Shown one piece after another: positions 32,461 through 41,116 of a DNA stretch of 64,000 nt (position 1 is its first letter; each line of letters begins with the position of its first letter). Under the pieces are notes generated by a model. That model had not been told where the DNA came from. It saw nothing but the letters and a program-made list of their open reading frames with translations, and did not search any database. Source of the DNA: SYFY01 sp043719475 (GTDB taxonomy: Bacteria > Pseudomonadota > Gammaproteobacteria > Pseudomonadales > Azotimanducaceae); NCBI GenBank assembly GCA_043719475.1, contig JAYSTS010000238.1:16078-80077 (forward strand), read 5' to 3'. Both the position numbers and the translations under genes were made by a program.

Positions 32461-34335
32461 ATGTTTTACCCGGAGCGTTTTGACGTCATCGTTGTCGGTG
32501 GTGGTCACGCCGGAGCCGAAGCTGCCCATGCCGCTGCACGCATGGGCGCAAAAACGCTTCTGCTGACCCAGAGTGTGGAGACCATCGGTCAAATGTCCTG
32601 CAATCCCGCGCTGGGCGGGATTGGTAAAAGCCATCTGGTACGGGAAATCGACGCGCTCGACGGGATCATGGGTCGTTGTGGAGATCTTGCGGGCATCCAC
32701 TTCAGAACACTCAACAGCAGCAAAGGACCAGCCGTTCGGGCGACTCGCGCGCAAGCAGATCGGTCGCTGTACCGACAGGCAGTTCGTCGCACCCTTGAAG
32801 CCGCCCCAAATCTGCGGATATTCCAGCAGTCGGTTGTGGATTTGTGCCTTGAGCAAGAGCGAGTCACCGGTGTTGTCACTCAGATGGGGCTCATCTTCAG
32901 CGCGCCAGCAGTGGTGCTTACCACTGGAACTTTTTTGGGCGGCAAGATCCACATCGGTGGCGCGACACACTCAGGAGGGCGCGCCGGAGACCCACCATCC
33001 ATCGCACTTGCTGAACGATTGCGCGCATTGCCCTTTCGGGTCGGTCGGCTGAAAACGGGGACGCCTCCGCGTATCGACGGGCGTACCGTCGATTACTCCG
33101 TCATGGAACGGCAGCCAGGAGAATCGCCACGACCGGTGCTGTCTTTCATGTCAACGCCTGCGGTCCATCCGGCGCAACGGGATTGCTACATTACGCACAC
33201 CAATGTGTCGACACACGATCTGATCCGGGAAGCACTACCAAGATCGCCGCTGTATTCGGGCCAGATCGAGGGGCGAGGGCCACGGTATTGTCCGAGCATT
33301 GAAGACAAGATCGTACGGTTTGCAGGAAAGGACAGCCATCAGGTCTTCGTGGAGCCCGAGGGGCTGGATACCGAGGAGCTGTATCCGAACGGAATTTCCA
33401 CCAGCCTCCCCTTTGATGTCCAGTTAGCGCTCGTGCACAGCATTCGAGGCTTCGAACAGGCGCACATCACCAGACCAGGTTATGCGATCGAGTACGACTT
33501 TTTTGATCCGCGTGATCTGCAAAGGACGCTTGAAACCAATGCGCTCGGGGGGCTCTATTTTGCCGGGCAGATCAACGGCACGACAGGTTACGAGGAAGCA
33601 GCGGCGCAAGGGTTGCTCGCCGGCATCAACGCCGCGCTGAAGATACAGGGCAAGCCTGAATGGGTGCCTCGCAGGGACGAAGCCTATCTCGGCGTTCTCG
33701 TTGATGATCTTGTCAGTAACGGCACGAATGAACCGTACCGGATGTTCACCAGCCGAGCCGAATATCGCCTAAGGCTGCGCGAGGACAATGCGGATCTGCG
33801 CCTCACGCCAATTGGGCGAGAACTTGGGGTCGTGGGCGGGCAAAGATGGGAGAGTTACCGTGCCAAGCGAGAGCGTATCGATGTGCTTCACCATCGCTTG
33901 TCCAACACACCCGTCGCGGCATCCTCGACACTGGCCGCGCAATTGGCGACGCTGACGGGGGCGACATTTTCCCGGGACCAGCAGGCGGTCGCGTTGTTGC
34001 GCAGGCCCGAAGTGAAAGCCGAGCATCTGCTGGCAGTGCTTGATGACATTGACGCTCAGTCGCTTGAACAAGTAGAAATCGAGATCAAGTATCAGGGCTA
34101 TATCGAAAGACAGGATGTCGAAATCAATCGGATCCGGGCCCATGAGGCTATTCGTTTGCCAGGTGATCTTGACTATGGATCGCTACACGGGTTGTCCAAC
34201 GAGCTGAAAGAGAAGCTCTCGCAAGTCAGACCGTCGACGCTTGCCTACGCGTCGCGCATTCCCGGCATGACGCCGGCCGCGTTGTCTCTGCTGCTTGTGC
34301 ACACTCGCAAGCGAGCCATGGCCAGTGGCGCATGA
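32461..34335 (+). CDS. mnmG: tRNA modification enzyme MnmG (GidA)
   Basis: FAD-dependent partner of MnmE in cmnm5U synthesis. The 624-residue protein starts with the FAD-binding VVGGGHAGAEAAHAAARMG, and shows SCNPALGGIGKSHLVREIDALDG, TGTFLGGKIHIG, LKTGTPPRID with its conserved region, and GLYFAGQINGTTGYEEAAAQG. The C-terminal helical domain that contacts MnmE and tRNA is complete. It is followed by rsmG (gidB) in overlap or direct contact. Confidence 0.97.
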   Translation: MFYPERFDVIVVGGGHAGAEAAHAAARMGAKTLLLTQSVETIGQMSCNPALGGIGKSHLVREIDALDGIMGRCGDLAGIHFRTLNSSKGPAVRATRAQADRSLYRQAVRRTLEAAPNLRIFQQSVVDLCLEQERVTGVVTQMGLIFSAPAVVLTTGTFLGGKIHIGGATHSGGRAGDPPSIALAERLRALPFRVGRLKTGTPPRIDGRTVDYSVMERQPGESPRPVLSFMSTPAVHPAQRDCYITHTNVSTHDLIREALPRSPLYSGQIEGRGPRYCPSIEDKIVRFAGKDSHQVFVEPEGLDTEELYPNGISTSLPFDVQLALVHSIRGFEQAHITRPGYAIEYDFFDPRDLQRTLETNALGGLYFAGQINGTTGYEEAAAQGLLAGINAALKIQGKPEWVPRRDEAYLGVLVDDLVSNGTNEPYRMFTSRAEYRLRLREDNADLRLTPIGRELGVVGGQRWESYRAKRERIDVLHHRLSNTPVAASSTLAAQLATLTGATFSRDQQAVALLRRPEVKAEHLLAVLDDIDAQSLEQVEIEIKYQGYIERQDVEINRIRAHEAIRLPGDLDYGSLHGLSNELKEKLSQVRPSTLAYASRIPGMTPAALSLLLVHTRKRAMASGA

Positions 34336-34987
34336 TGTGATAGCCAACGGAGCCCGGATTCTTGGGCTCTCACTGACGCCGGCCACGGTGTCGACGCTGC
34401 ATGCCTATGCAGATCTCATACGTTCGACCAACACCGCATTCAATCTGGTGTCACGCCAGGATATCGATCGGCTCGAAACACGCCATATTCTCGACTGTCT
34501 GGCGGTGGTTTCGTTCCTGAAGTCTGCGCAGTGGCCTGACGCTGCGGAGGAACGACGACGGATACTTGATGTCGGTTCGGGTGCGGGACTTCCGGGAGTG
34601 GTGATTGCCATTGCCTGCCCCGAACTTGAAGTCACGCTCGTGGACCGATCCGCACGTAAACACAGATTTTTACAGCGTGTGGTTGCTACGCTCAAACTGG
34701 CAAATGTCGTGACCAAGTGCCACGATGTCGTCGAGCAGGGTATCGAAGGCGAATTCGAGATTATTACGAGTCGTGCGGTGGCACCGGTAGCACAAATGTG
34801 GGAGTGGCTCGTAAGTCATCTGGTTGACCGTGGGATGTTTATTCATATGTCCTTCACTGCGGCTGGGCAATCATACGATCCTCCGGCATTGGCAGCGGGC
34901 GCCACCCGTACGGTGCCACTTGAGATCCCGGGCCTCGCCGAGCGCCATTGGTTGACGGTGGTGCGCAAGGAGTCCTCTCTTGGTTAG
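34325..34987 (+). CDS. rsmG: 16S rRNA (guanine-527 N7) methyltransferase
   Basis: Methylates G527 of 16S rRNA; loss gives low-level streptomycin resistance in other species. It is a SAM-dependent enzyme with ILDVGSGAGLPGVVIAIACPELEVTLVDR as the nucleotide-binding region and ETRHILDCLAVV before it. I take the GTG at 34325 (220 residues, 11-base overlap with mnmG); a GTG at 34337, just past the mnmG stop, and a TTG at 34295 are alternatives, and no Shine-Dalgarno sequence decides between them. Confidence 0.92.
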   Translation: MAHDVIANGARILGLSLTPATVSTLHAYADLIRSTNTAFNLVSRQDIDRLETRHILDCLAVVSFLKSAQWPDAAEERRRILDVGSGAGLPGVVIAIACPELEVTLVDRSARKHRFLQRVVATLKLANVVTKCHDVVEQGIEGEFEIITSRAVAPVAQMWEWLVSHLVDRGMFIHMSFTAAGQSYDPPALAAGATRTVPLEIPGLAERHWLTVVRKESSLG

Positions 34988-35777
34988 AGTGATAGCGGTT
35001 GCCAATCAGAAGGGCGGAGTAGGGAAGACCACCACCAGCGTCAATCTAGCTGCGTCTCTGGCATTGACCGGGTGCAAGACACTGCTCATCGACTTGGACC
35101 CACAAGGCAATGCCAGCATGGGCCTGGGTGTGGAAAAAGAATCACTTCGAGTAACGATGTACGACTGGCTCATGACGGACATCGGTTTTCATGCCGTCGT
35201 GCAGAAGTGTGCGGCAGGTGTTTTCCTGATTCCCGGGAACACCGATCTGACTGCAGCTGAAGTCGAGCTCCTCCAGGTCGAGCAACGCGAGCGGCGGCTG
35301 CTGAGCGTCCTTGCACCGGTTCGGGACGAGTTTGAATACGTGATCATCGATTGCCCGCCGTCGCTCAACATCCTGACGGTGAACGCCCTGGTTGCCGCAG
35401 AAGGCGTGCTGGTGCCGATGCAGTGTGAGTACTACGCACTCGAGGGTCTGTCTGCGTTGCTGGACACCATCGAAGGTGTGCAGGCGCGTGCTAACCCGGG
35501 CCTCGAACTCGAAGGCCTGCTGCGCACGATGTATGACCCACGCAACGCGCTGACCCGCGAAGTATCCCGACAGTTGTTTCAGCATTTCTCGGAGAAAGTG
35601 TTCCGCACCGTGATACCACGCAACGTTCGTCTGGCCGAAGCGCCTAGCCATGGTCTGCCTGCGATTCTTTATGATCGACAATCACGTGGCGCTATCGCCT
35701 ATATGGCGCTTGCCGGTGAAATCAAGCGCAAATACTCCGAATCGAGATACGCACGACTGGCAGCAAATCGATCGTGA
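34980..35777 (+). CDS. parA: chromosome partitioning ATPase ParA (Soj)
   Basis: ATPase that moves ParB-parS complexes and so separates new origins. The 265 residues hold the deviant Walker A KGGVGKTT (11-18), LLIDLDPQGNAS, and the Walker B region YVIIDCPPSLNILTVNAL. The start is likely TTG at 34980, overlapping rsmG by 8 bases and giving MVRVIAVANQKGG; a GTG three codons later is possible. Coupled to parB by a GTGA overlap. Confidence 0.96.
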   Translation: MVRVIAVANQKGGVGKTTTSVNLAASLALTGCKTLLIDLDPQGNASMGLGVEKESLRVTMYDWLMTDIGFHAVVQKCAAGVFLIPGNTDLTAAEVELLQVEQRERRLLSVLAPVRDEFEYVIIDCPPSLNILTVNALVAAEGVLVPMQCEYYALEGLSALLDTIEGVQARANPGLELEGLLRTMYDPRNALTREVSRQLFQHFSEKVFRTVIPRNVRLAEAPSHGLPAILYDRQSRGAIAYMALAGEIKRKYSESRYARLAANRS

Positions 35778-36643
35778 GCGGAAAACGACTGGGACGCGGA
35801 CTCGATGCGCTGTTGACGCGAGCCGATCGATCGGAAGTTGTCGCTGCTGAGCCGCACACCACCATCAGTGGCGTTCAGCGGATGGTTCCTGTGCATGAGG
35901 TTTACCGAAGCCCTTATCAGCCTCGACGCTTTTTTGATGAAACAGCGCTAGCTGAGCTTGCGGCTTCATTGAAACACCAAGGTGTCCTGCAGCCCATAGT
36001 GGTTCGGGAGCGAGTACTCGGTGGGTTCGAGTTGATCGCAGGAGAGCGGCGATGGCGGGCGGCACAACTTGCCCAGATGGAGAGTATTCCTGCTTTGGTT
36101 CGGCAGGCATCTGACCGCGAAGCCTCGGCGATAGCGCTGATTGAAAACATCCAGCGAGAGGACCTGCGGCCGCTCGAAGAAGCGCAAGCCCTGGTTCGAT
36201 TGCGAGAAGAGTTCGGTTTGACTCACGAACAGGTGGCAGATTCGGTCGGCAAATCCAGGACCGCGGTTACCAACCTGATGCGGCTACTTAATCTGGCAGC
36301 AGGCGCTCGAAGATTGCTTGAAGAAGGGGCTCTGGAAGCAGGGCATGCGCGTGCGCTGCTCAGTTTGCCGCCTGATCTTCAGGACTCAGCTGCCCGTGAG
36401 ATCGTTGCCAGACAAATGTCCGTCCGGCAGGCTGAGGCACTGGCCAAGAAAATGCTTGGTCCGCGCTCGGCCAAGCCCACCCGTGATCCTAAGGACTCGG
36501 ATACCCGAGCGCTTGAACGGGAGCTTACCGAGCGGATTGGCGCACCCGTTTCCATCGATCACGAAAAGAGTGGCAAGGGCCAACTGGTGATTCGTTATGG
36601 ATCACTTGATGAGCTCCAAGGTGTTCTCGACCACCTGCGTTGA
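35774..36643 (+). CDS. parB: chromosome partitioning protein ParB (Spo0J)
   Basis: Binds parS, spreads on DNA as a CTP-dependent clamp and recruits ParA. In 289 residues it shows the N-terminal RLGRGLDALL that meets ParA, the CTP-binding boxes with YQPRRFF, GERRWRAA (90-97) and ENIQREDL (124-131), then the helix-turn-helix (LTHEQVADSVGKSRTAVTNLMRLL) and a C-terminal dimer domain. The targets are the two parS sites in recF, on the other side of the origin. GTG start. Confidence 0.97.
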   Translation: MSGKRLGRGLDALLTRADRSEVVAAEPHTTISGVQRMVPVHEVYRSPYQPRRFFDETALAELAASLKHQGVLQPIVVRERVLGGFELIAGERRWRAAQLAQMESIPALVRQASDREASAIALIENIQREDLRPLEEAQALVRLREEFGLTHEQVADSVGKSRTAVTNLMRLLNLAAGARRLLEEGALEAGHARALLSLPPDLQDSAAREIVARQMSVRQAEALAKKMLGPRSAKPTRDPKDSDTRALERELTERIGAPVSIDHEKSGKGQLVIRYGSLDELQGVLDHLR

Positions 36644-36728
36644 CTGGATTCAGATTGTCTCTGACGCTCTGGCATCACCAAGCCTGACACGTGCAACGTA
36701 ACAGAATGGTTCAAACTACTTTTTCGCA

Positions 36729-36757
36729 TTGAATGATCGGAATAGCCTCCCTATAAT
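36729..36757 (+). promoter_or_regulatory. atp operon promoter
   Basis: TTGAAT and a perfect TATAAT spaced by exactly 17 bases, in the 264-base gap behind parB. It is well placed to drive the nine-gene ATP synthase operon. The leader of about 100-140 bases before atpI has no terminator-like stem. Confidence 0.75.
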
Positions 36758-36907
36758 TCGCGCCGCTTTCCGGGCTGACTGTCAGCGTCTTAGACGATGG
36801 TCTCACAGGAACCGCGCCGAATTGAGCTGGGCTGCAAAGAGTCCGTCGGATCGGGAGCGTGATGGAGAATTGAGACGACTGGCAGAAGTGCCTTTTCAGT
36901 CATAACG

Positions 36908-37258
36908 GTGCAGGGGTCGGCGATTGCCGTTTCTGCTCTCGTGATGATGTTGTGGGGATCGCCGTCGAGCGTCTTCTTTGTTCTGGGTGGTGTAACCATC
37001 CTCTTGCCGAACGCGTTTTTCGCGTGGGCTTCCACTCGTCGGAGGTCCGGCGGCTGGTTATTGGTTCAGGGGGTCGTGAAGTTCCTGCTGTCGGTCGTCT
37101 TGATGGCGATCGTGTTCAGGTATCTCAATCCAGACCCTCTGGTTTTTTTTGTCGGCGTGATCGTGGCCCTTTTGGCGCACGCGATCGGCGGCTTCTGGTT
37201 GCAGAGCCAGACCCGGTACCAGGTGACCCCTGGCAGGGCGAAATCTGGCGAGCAGTAA
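36908..37258 (+). CDS. atpI: ATP synthase protein I (AtpI)
   Basis: Small membrane protein that helps assemble the c-ring of the ATP synthase; not essential. The conserved body is clear: VSALVMMLWGSPSSVFFVLGGVTILLPNAFFAWAS, a basic loop, then two more hydrophobic helices. From the GTG at 36908 it has 116 residues, but the first helix then lacks its normal lead. Family members begin with about 15-20 more residues including an Arg-rich part. Such a sequence is present upstream but in two other frames, see the finding on atpI. The true 5' end is uncertain. Confidence 0.78.
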   Translation: MQGSAIAVSALVMMLWGSPSSVFFVLGGVTILLPNAFFAWASTRRRSGGWLLVQGVVKFLLSVVLMAIVFRYLNPDPLVFFVGVIVALLAHAIGGFWLQSQTRYQVTPGRAKSGEQ

Positions 37259-37291
37259 CAGCAACGAAACAGGTGATGGCACAGGAAGACG

Positions 37292-38152
37292 ATGGCAGGC
37301 GAAACCAAGGCAGAGTACATACAGCACCATCTGATGAACCTCACCTACGGCCAGCATCCGGATGGCGCATGGGGTTTCGCGCATACCGCAGCTGAGGCCA
37401 AAGCCATGGGCTTCTGGGCCATCAACGTGGACTCGATGTTCTGGGCGCTGGTCTCCGGACTCGCCTTCCTCTGGGTATTTGGTGCCGCTGCAAGATCAGC
37501 GACTGCCGGTGTGCCCGGAGGGTTGCAGAATTTTGTCGAAATGATCGTCGACTTCATCGATGACACGACTCGAAGCATCTTCAGTCACAAGAATGATCTG
37601 ATAGCCCCCTTGGCTCTGACCATCTTTGTTTGGGTGTTCATGATGAACCTCATGGATCTGGTGCCAATCGACTGGATTCCGACTCTGGCAGGGGCGATAG
37701 GCATTTCCCACATGAAGGTGGTAGCGACCACGGATCCGAACATCACGATGTCGATGGCGCTATCCGTCTTCGTACTCATTATTTACTACAGCATCAAGTG
37801 CAAAGGCGTGCTCGGCTTCCTCAAAGAGCTGACCATGCATCCGTTCCCCAGCGTCTGGGCTATTCCCATTAATTTCATCCTTGAATTCGTCGGGTTGATC
37901 GCGAAACCCTTGTCGCTGGGTTTGCGGTTGTTCGGCAACATGTATGCCGGCGAGATGATCTTCATCCTGATCGCGCTCATGTTTTCCTTTCAGGCCTTCG
38001 GGCCGGCAGAAGCTGCGACCGTCGCTGGTGGAGCGCTGATGCAATTGGTCTGGGCCGGGTTTCACGTCATCGTGATCACGTTGCAGGCTTTCGTCTTCGC
38101 GGTGTTGACCATCGTGTATCTCGCTCAAGCCCACCAGGTGGAAGAGCACTAG
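37292..38152 (+). CDS. atpB: ATP synthase Fo subunit a
   Basis: Forms the proton half-channels beside the c-ring. At 286 residues it has the essential arginine in KPLSLGLRLFGNMYAGE (Arg212), and further helices with WAGFHVIVITLQAFVFAVLTIVYLAQAH at the C terminus. The N-terminal part (TAEAKAMGFWAINVDSMFW) is typical of gammaproteobacterial AtpB. It follows atpI by 33 bases and is followed by atpE after 28. Confidence 0.97.
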   Translation: MAGETKAEYIQHHLMNLTYGQHPDGAWGFAHTAAEAKAMGFWAINVDSMFWALVSGLAFLWVFGAAARSATAGVPGGLQNFVEMIVDFIDDTTRSIFSHKNDLIAPLALTIFVWVFMMNLMDLVPIDWIPTLAGAIGISHMKVVATTDPNITMSMALSVFVLIIYYSIKCKGVLGFLKELTMHPFPSVWAIPINFILEFVGLIAKPLSLGLRLFGNMYAGEMIFILIALMFSFQAFGPAEAATVAGGALMQLVWAGFHVIVITLQAFVFAVLTIVYLAQAHQVEEH

Positions 38153-38180
38153 TAATCGTCCTTAACAAAAGGGAGTCATC

Positions 38181-38411
38181 ATGGAACTTGAAATTCTGAA
38201 GTTTGTCGCCGGCGGCCTGTTTCTGGGCCTGGGCGCAATCGGTGCTGCAGTGGGCGTAGGCGTCCTTGGCGGCAAGTATCTGGAAGGTGTTGCACGACAG
38301 CCTGAACTCATGCCGATGTTGCGTACCCAGCTTTTTATCGTTCTGGGCCTGGTCGACGCCGTACCGATGATTTCGGTGGGTATCGGTCTCTATGTCGTCT
38401 TCGCAGTCTGA
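38181..38411 (+). CDS. atpE: ATP synthase Fo subunit c
   Basis: Proteolipid of the rotor ring, 76 residues forming a two-helix hairpin. The ion-binding carboxylate is Asp59 in LGLVDAVPMI, and the polar loop is ARQPE (38-42) that contacts gamma and epsilon. The absence of the Gln/Ser/Thr sodium-binding pattern in the first helix (GAIGAAVGVGVLGG) points to proton coupling. A good AAAGGGAG ribosome site stands before the ATG, in line with the need for many copies. Confidence 0.98.
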   Translation: MELEILKFVAGGLFLGLGAIGAAVGVGVLGGKYLEGVARQPELMPMLRTQLFIVLGLVDAVPMISVGIGLYVVFAV

Positions 38412-38456
38412 CATTCCCGGTTATCGACCAGCCGTTCAACAGCTAGAGAACGAGTC

Positions 38457-38927
38457 ATGAATCTAACCGCCACACTGATCATCCAGAGCGTACTCTTCCT
38501 GGTCTTCGTGTCGCTCTGCGTGAAATACCTCTGGCCGCCGCTGATCGCAGCGATGCGGGCTCGTCAAGAAGCCATCGCCAACGGTCTTGCCGCTGCAGAA
38601 GAAGCAGACAAGCGTCTCGCTCAGGCGAGAAGTGGAGCGGAGGCTGAACTCACCAAGGCCAAGGAAGAAGCAGCCGCAATCGTTGAGCAAGCACGACAGC
38701 GCGCCGTTCAGCTGGTTGAGGCAGCCAAGAACGAAGCTCGTGAAGAGGGCGAGCGGTTGAAAGAGGCCGCGCGCGGCGAAATCCAGCAGGAGATCAATCG
38801 CGCACGAGAAGCGCTCCGTGGCCAGATTGCCACGCTTGCAGTGCGTGGTGCCGAGAAGGTGCTTGGCGAAACGGTTGATGCCGGGAAGCATTCTCAAATG
38901 CTGAACCAGCTCGCAGCCGAACTCTAA
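38457..38927 (+). CDS. atpF: ATP synthase Fo subunit b
   Basis: Peripheral stalk subunit that links Fo to F1. The 156 residues comprise one N-terminal membrane helix (LIIQSVLFLVFVSLCVKYLWPPL) and a long charged coiled coil rich in Ala, Glu, Lys and Arg (about 35-125) for dimer formation, ending with the delta-binding region. The length equals that of the classic enteric subunit b. It follows atpE by 45 bases. Confidence 0.97.
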   Translation: MNLTATLIIQSVLFLVFVSLCVKYLWPPLIAAMRARQEAIANGLAAAEEADKRLAQARSGAEAELTKAKEEAAAIVEQARQRAVQLVEAAKNEAREEGERLKEAARGEIQQEINRAREALRGQIATLAVRGAEKVLGETVDAGKHSQMLNQLAAEL

Positions 38928-38940
38928 GCGCAGACACAGC

Positions 38941-39480
38941 ATGGCAGAGCTCACCACCGTCAGTCGTCCATACGCCAACGCGATCTTCAACCTGGCCAAG
39001 AAAGAGCGTCAGCTCCCCGCATGGTCGAAAATGCTGGGAGTCCTGTCCGTGACAGCGGCAGATGATCGGGTTAAACGATTACTCGAGTCTCCCCAGATCA
39101 CCAACCTCTTGAAGGCGCAGCGTCTGATCGAGGTCTGCTCGGATGAGCTGGATGATCGCGGTCGACGGTTCCTTCGGGTACTGGCCGAAAATGATCGCCT
39201 GGATCTGATTGCAGCCATTACCGAACAATTTGAACAACTGAAAGCACAGGAAGAGCGGATACTCGAAGTAGAAGTCATTTCTGCGTTTGCCGTTTCCGAG
39301 AGCGAAGAGCTCAATCTCAAACAAGCGCTTGAACGCAAATTCGAAAAGGAAGTGATACTCGCAAGCCGTGTTGATTCAGCCCTGATTGGCGGGGCGATCA
39401 TTCGGGCCGGTGATACGGTCATCGATGGCTCCGTGCGCGGCAAGCTCGACAAGCTCGCGGAATCACTCCTGCGAACCTGA
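38941..39480 (+). CDS. atpH: ATP synthase F1 subunit delta
   Basis: Joins the b-subunit stalk to the alpha3beta3 head. The 179-residue protein has an N-terminal helical bundle (TVSRPYANAIFNLAKKERQLPAW) and the C-terminal signature VDSALIGGAIIRAGDTVIDGSVRGKLDKLAESL, close to the family PROSITE-type pattern. It follows atpF by 13 bases and precedes atpA by 58. Confidence 0.96.
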   Translation: MAELTTVSRPYANAIFNLAKKERQLPAWSKMLGVLSVTAADDRVKRLLESPQITNLLKAQRLIEVCSDELDDRGRRFLRVLAENDRLDLIAAITEQFEQLKAQEERILEVEVISAFAVSESEELNLKQALERKFEKEVILASRVDSALIGGAIIRAGDTVIDGSVRGKLDKLAESLLRT

Positions 39481-39538
39481 GTGGTCCGTACAACAAGTTC
39501 CAGTCATTAGCGAATAGAACAAAGATCAGGACAAAAGA

Positions 39539-41083
39539 ATGCAGCAACTCAATCCCTCCGAAATCAGCGACATCATCCGCGGCCGAATCGAGCGTCTTGA
39601 TCTCGCGGCAGAAGCGCAGAATGAAGGAACAATCGTCAGCGTATCCGACGGTATCGTCCGCATTCACGGGCTTGCTGATGCGCAGTACGGTGAAATGATC
39701 GAGTTCCCCGGCGGCATCTATGGCATGGCGCTCAACCTGGAGCGCGATAGCGTAGGTGTCGTAGTTCTGGGCGATTACAAAAGTTTGACCGAAGGCGTAA
39801 CCGCGCGATGCACCGGTCGGATACTCGAAGTCCCGATTGGACGTGAGCTGCTCGGTCGGGTGGTCGATTCGCTGGGCAATCCGATCGATGGCAAGGGTCC
39901 GATCAATGCCACGCTGACTGCACCGATTGAAAAAGTTGCGCCCGGTGTTATTGCTCGTGAGAGCGTGAAGCAGCCCGTGCAGACCGGTCTCAAGTGTATC
40001 GATGCGATGGTTCCTGTAGGGCGAGGCCAACGAGAACTGATCATCGGCGACCGACAGATCGGCAAGACCGCGATTGCGATCGACACGATCATCAATCAGA
40101 AAAGCAGCGGCATCAAATGTGTTTATGTTGCCATCGGCCAGAAGATGTCGACCGTCGCCAACATCGTTCGCACGCTCGAACAGCACGGTGCGATGGAATA
40201 CACCATCGTTGTGGCTGCATCCGCCTCGGATCCTGCGCCGATGCAGTTCATCGCGCCGTATTCCGGCTGCTCCATGGGTGAGTTCTTCCGCGATCGCGGT
40301 GAGGATTGCCTGATTATTTATGATGACCTGACCAAGCAGGCGTGGGCCTATCGTCAGATTTCCCTCTTGTTGCGCCGACCACCAGGCCGCGAAGCGTATC
40401 CGGGCGACGTTTTTTATCTGCACTCCCGGCTCCTTGAGCGGGCAGCGCGAGTGAACGCAGAGTATGTCGAGCGTTTTACCAACGGCGAAGTAAAGGGCAA
40501 GACAGGCTCGCTCACTGCACTGCCGATCATTGAGACCCAAGCCGGTGACGTGTCAGCGTTTGTTCCGACCAACGTGATCTCGATTACCGACGGCCAGATT
40601 TTCCTCGAAGCACGAAACTTCAATGCGGGACAGCGCCCCGCCATGAGCCCGGGAACTTCAGTATCTCGAGTCGGCGGCGATGCGCAGGTTTCCTTCATCA
40701 AGAAGATCGCCGGCGGGATCAAGCTTGCGCTGGCGCAGTATCGTGAGCTGGCGGCGTTCTCCCAGTTCGCCTCAGATCTTGATGAGGCTACCCGCAAACA
40801 GCTCGAACATGGTCAGCGTGTTACGGAGTTGATGAAGCAGAAACAGTACGCGCCGATGAGCGTCGCTGAGATGGGTGTTTCGTTGTTTGCTGCGAACGAC
40901 GGTTTTCTTCAGGACGTGGCCGTCAACAAAGTCCTGGACTTCGAGCGGGCTTTACTTGACTACATGAACTCCCAGCAAGCCGCGTTCATGAAGAAGGTCA
41001 ATGACACCGGCGCCTACAATGACGAAATCGTCAACACGATGCGTGCGGCGATCAAGCAGTTCAAGGCAACCCAGGCTTACTGA
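39539..41083 (+). CDS. atpA: ATP synthase F1 subunit alpha
   Basis: Regulatory nucleotide-binding subunit of F1. At 514 residues it has the P-loop GDRQIGKT (170-177), LIIYDDLTKQAWAYRQISLLLRRPPGREAYPGD, and PGTSVSRVGGDAQ that provides the arginine finger to the beta-subunit catalytic site. The C-terminal helical domain is complete. Long open frames on the opposite strand here are shadows of its codon bias. Confidence 0.98.
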   Translation: MQQLNPSEISDIIRGRIERLDLAAEAQNEGTIVSVSDGIVRIHGLADAQYGEMIEFPGGIYGMALNLERDSVGVVVLGDYKSLTEGVTARCTGRILEVPIGRELLGRVVDSLGNPIDGKGPINATLTAPIEKVAPGVIARESVKQPVQTGLKCIDAMVPVGRGQRELIIGDRQIGKTAIAIDTIINQKSSGIKCVYVAIGQKMSTVANIVRTLEQHGAMEYTIVVAASASDPAPMQFIAPYSGCSMGEFFRDRGEDCLIIYDDLTKQAWAYRQISLLLRRPPGREAYPGDVFYLHSRLLERAARVNAEYVERFTNGEVKGKTGSLTALPIIETQAGDVSAFVPTNVISITDGQIFLEARNFNAGQRPAMSPGTSVSRVGGDAQVSFIKKIAGGIKLALAQYRELAAFSQFASDLDEATRKQLEHGQRVTELMKQKQYAPMSVAEMGVSLFAANDGFLQDVAVNKVLDFERALLDYMNSQQAAFMKKVNDTGAYNDEIVNTMRAAIKQFKATQAY

Positions 41084-41116
41084 CAAGAAAACGAGCGAGA
41101 GCGCAGAGGCCCTAGC

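Noticed and set aside
32179..32970. 263-codon minus-strand frame opposite mnmE-mnmG
   Set aside because: Spans the ends of two real genes and their promoter on the wrong strand, with no domain.
39419..40540. 373-codon minus-strand frame opposite atpA
   Set aside because: Shadow of strong codon bias in atpA and atpH, which are certain genes; the product resembles nothing.
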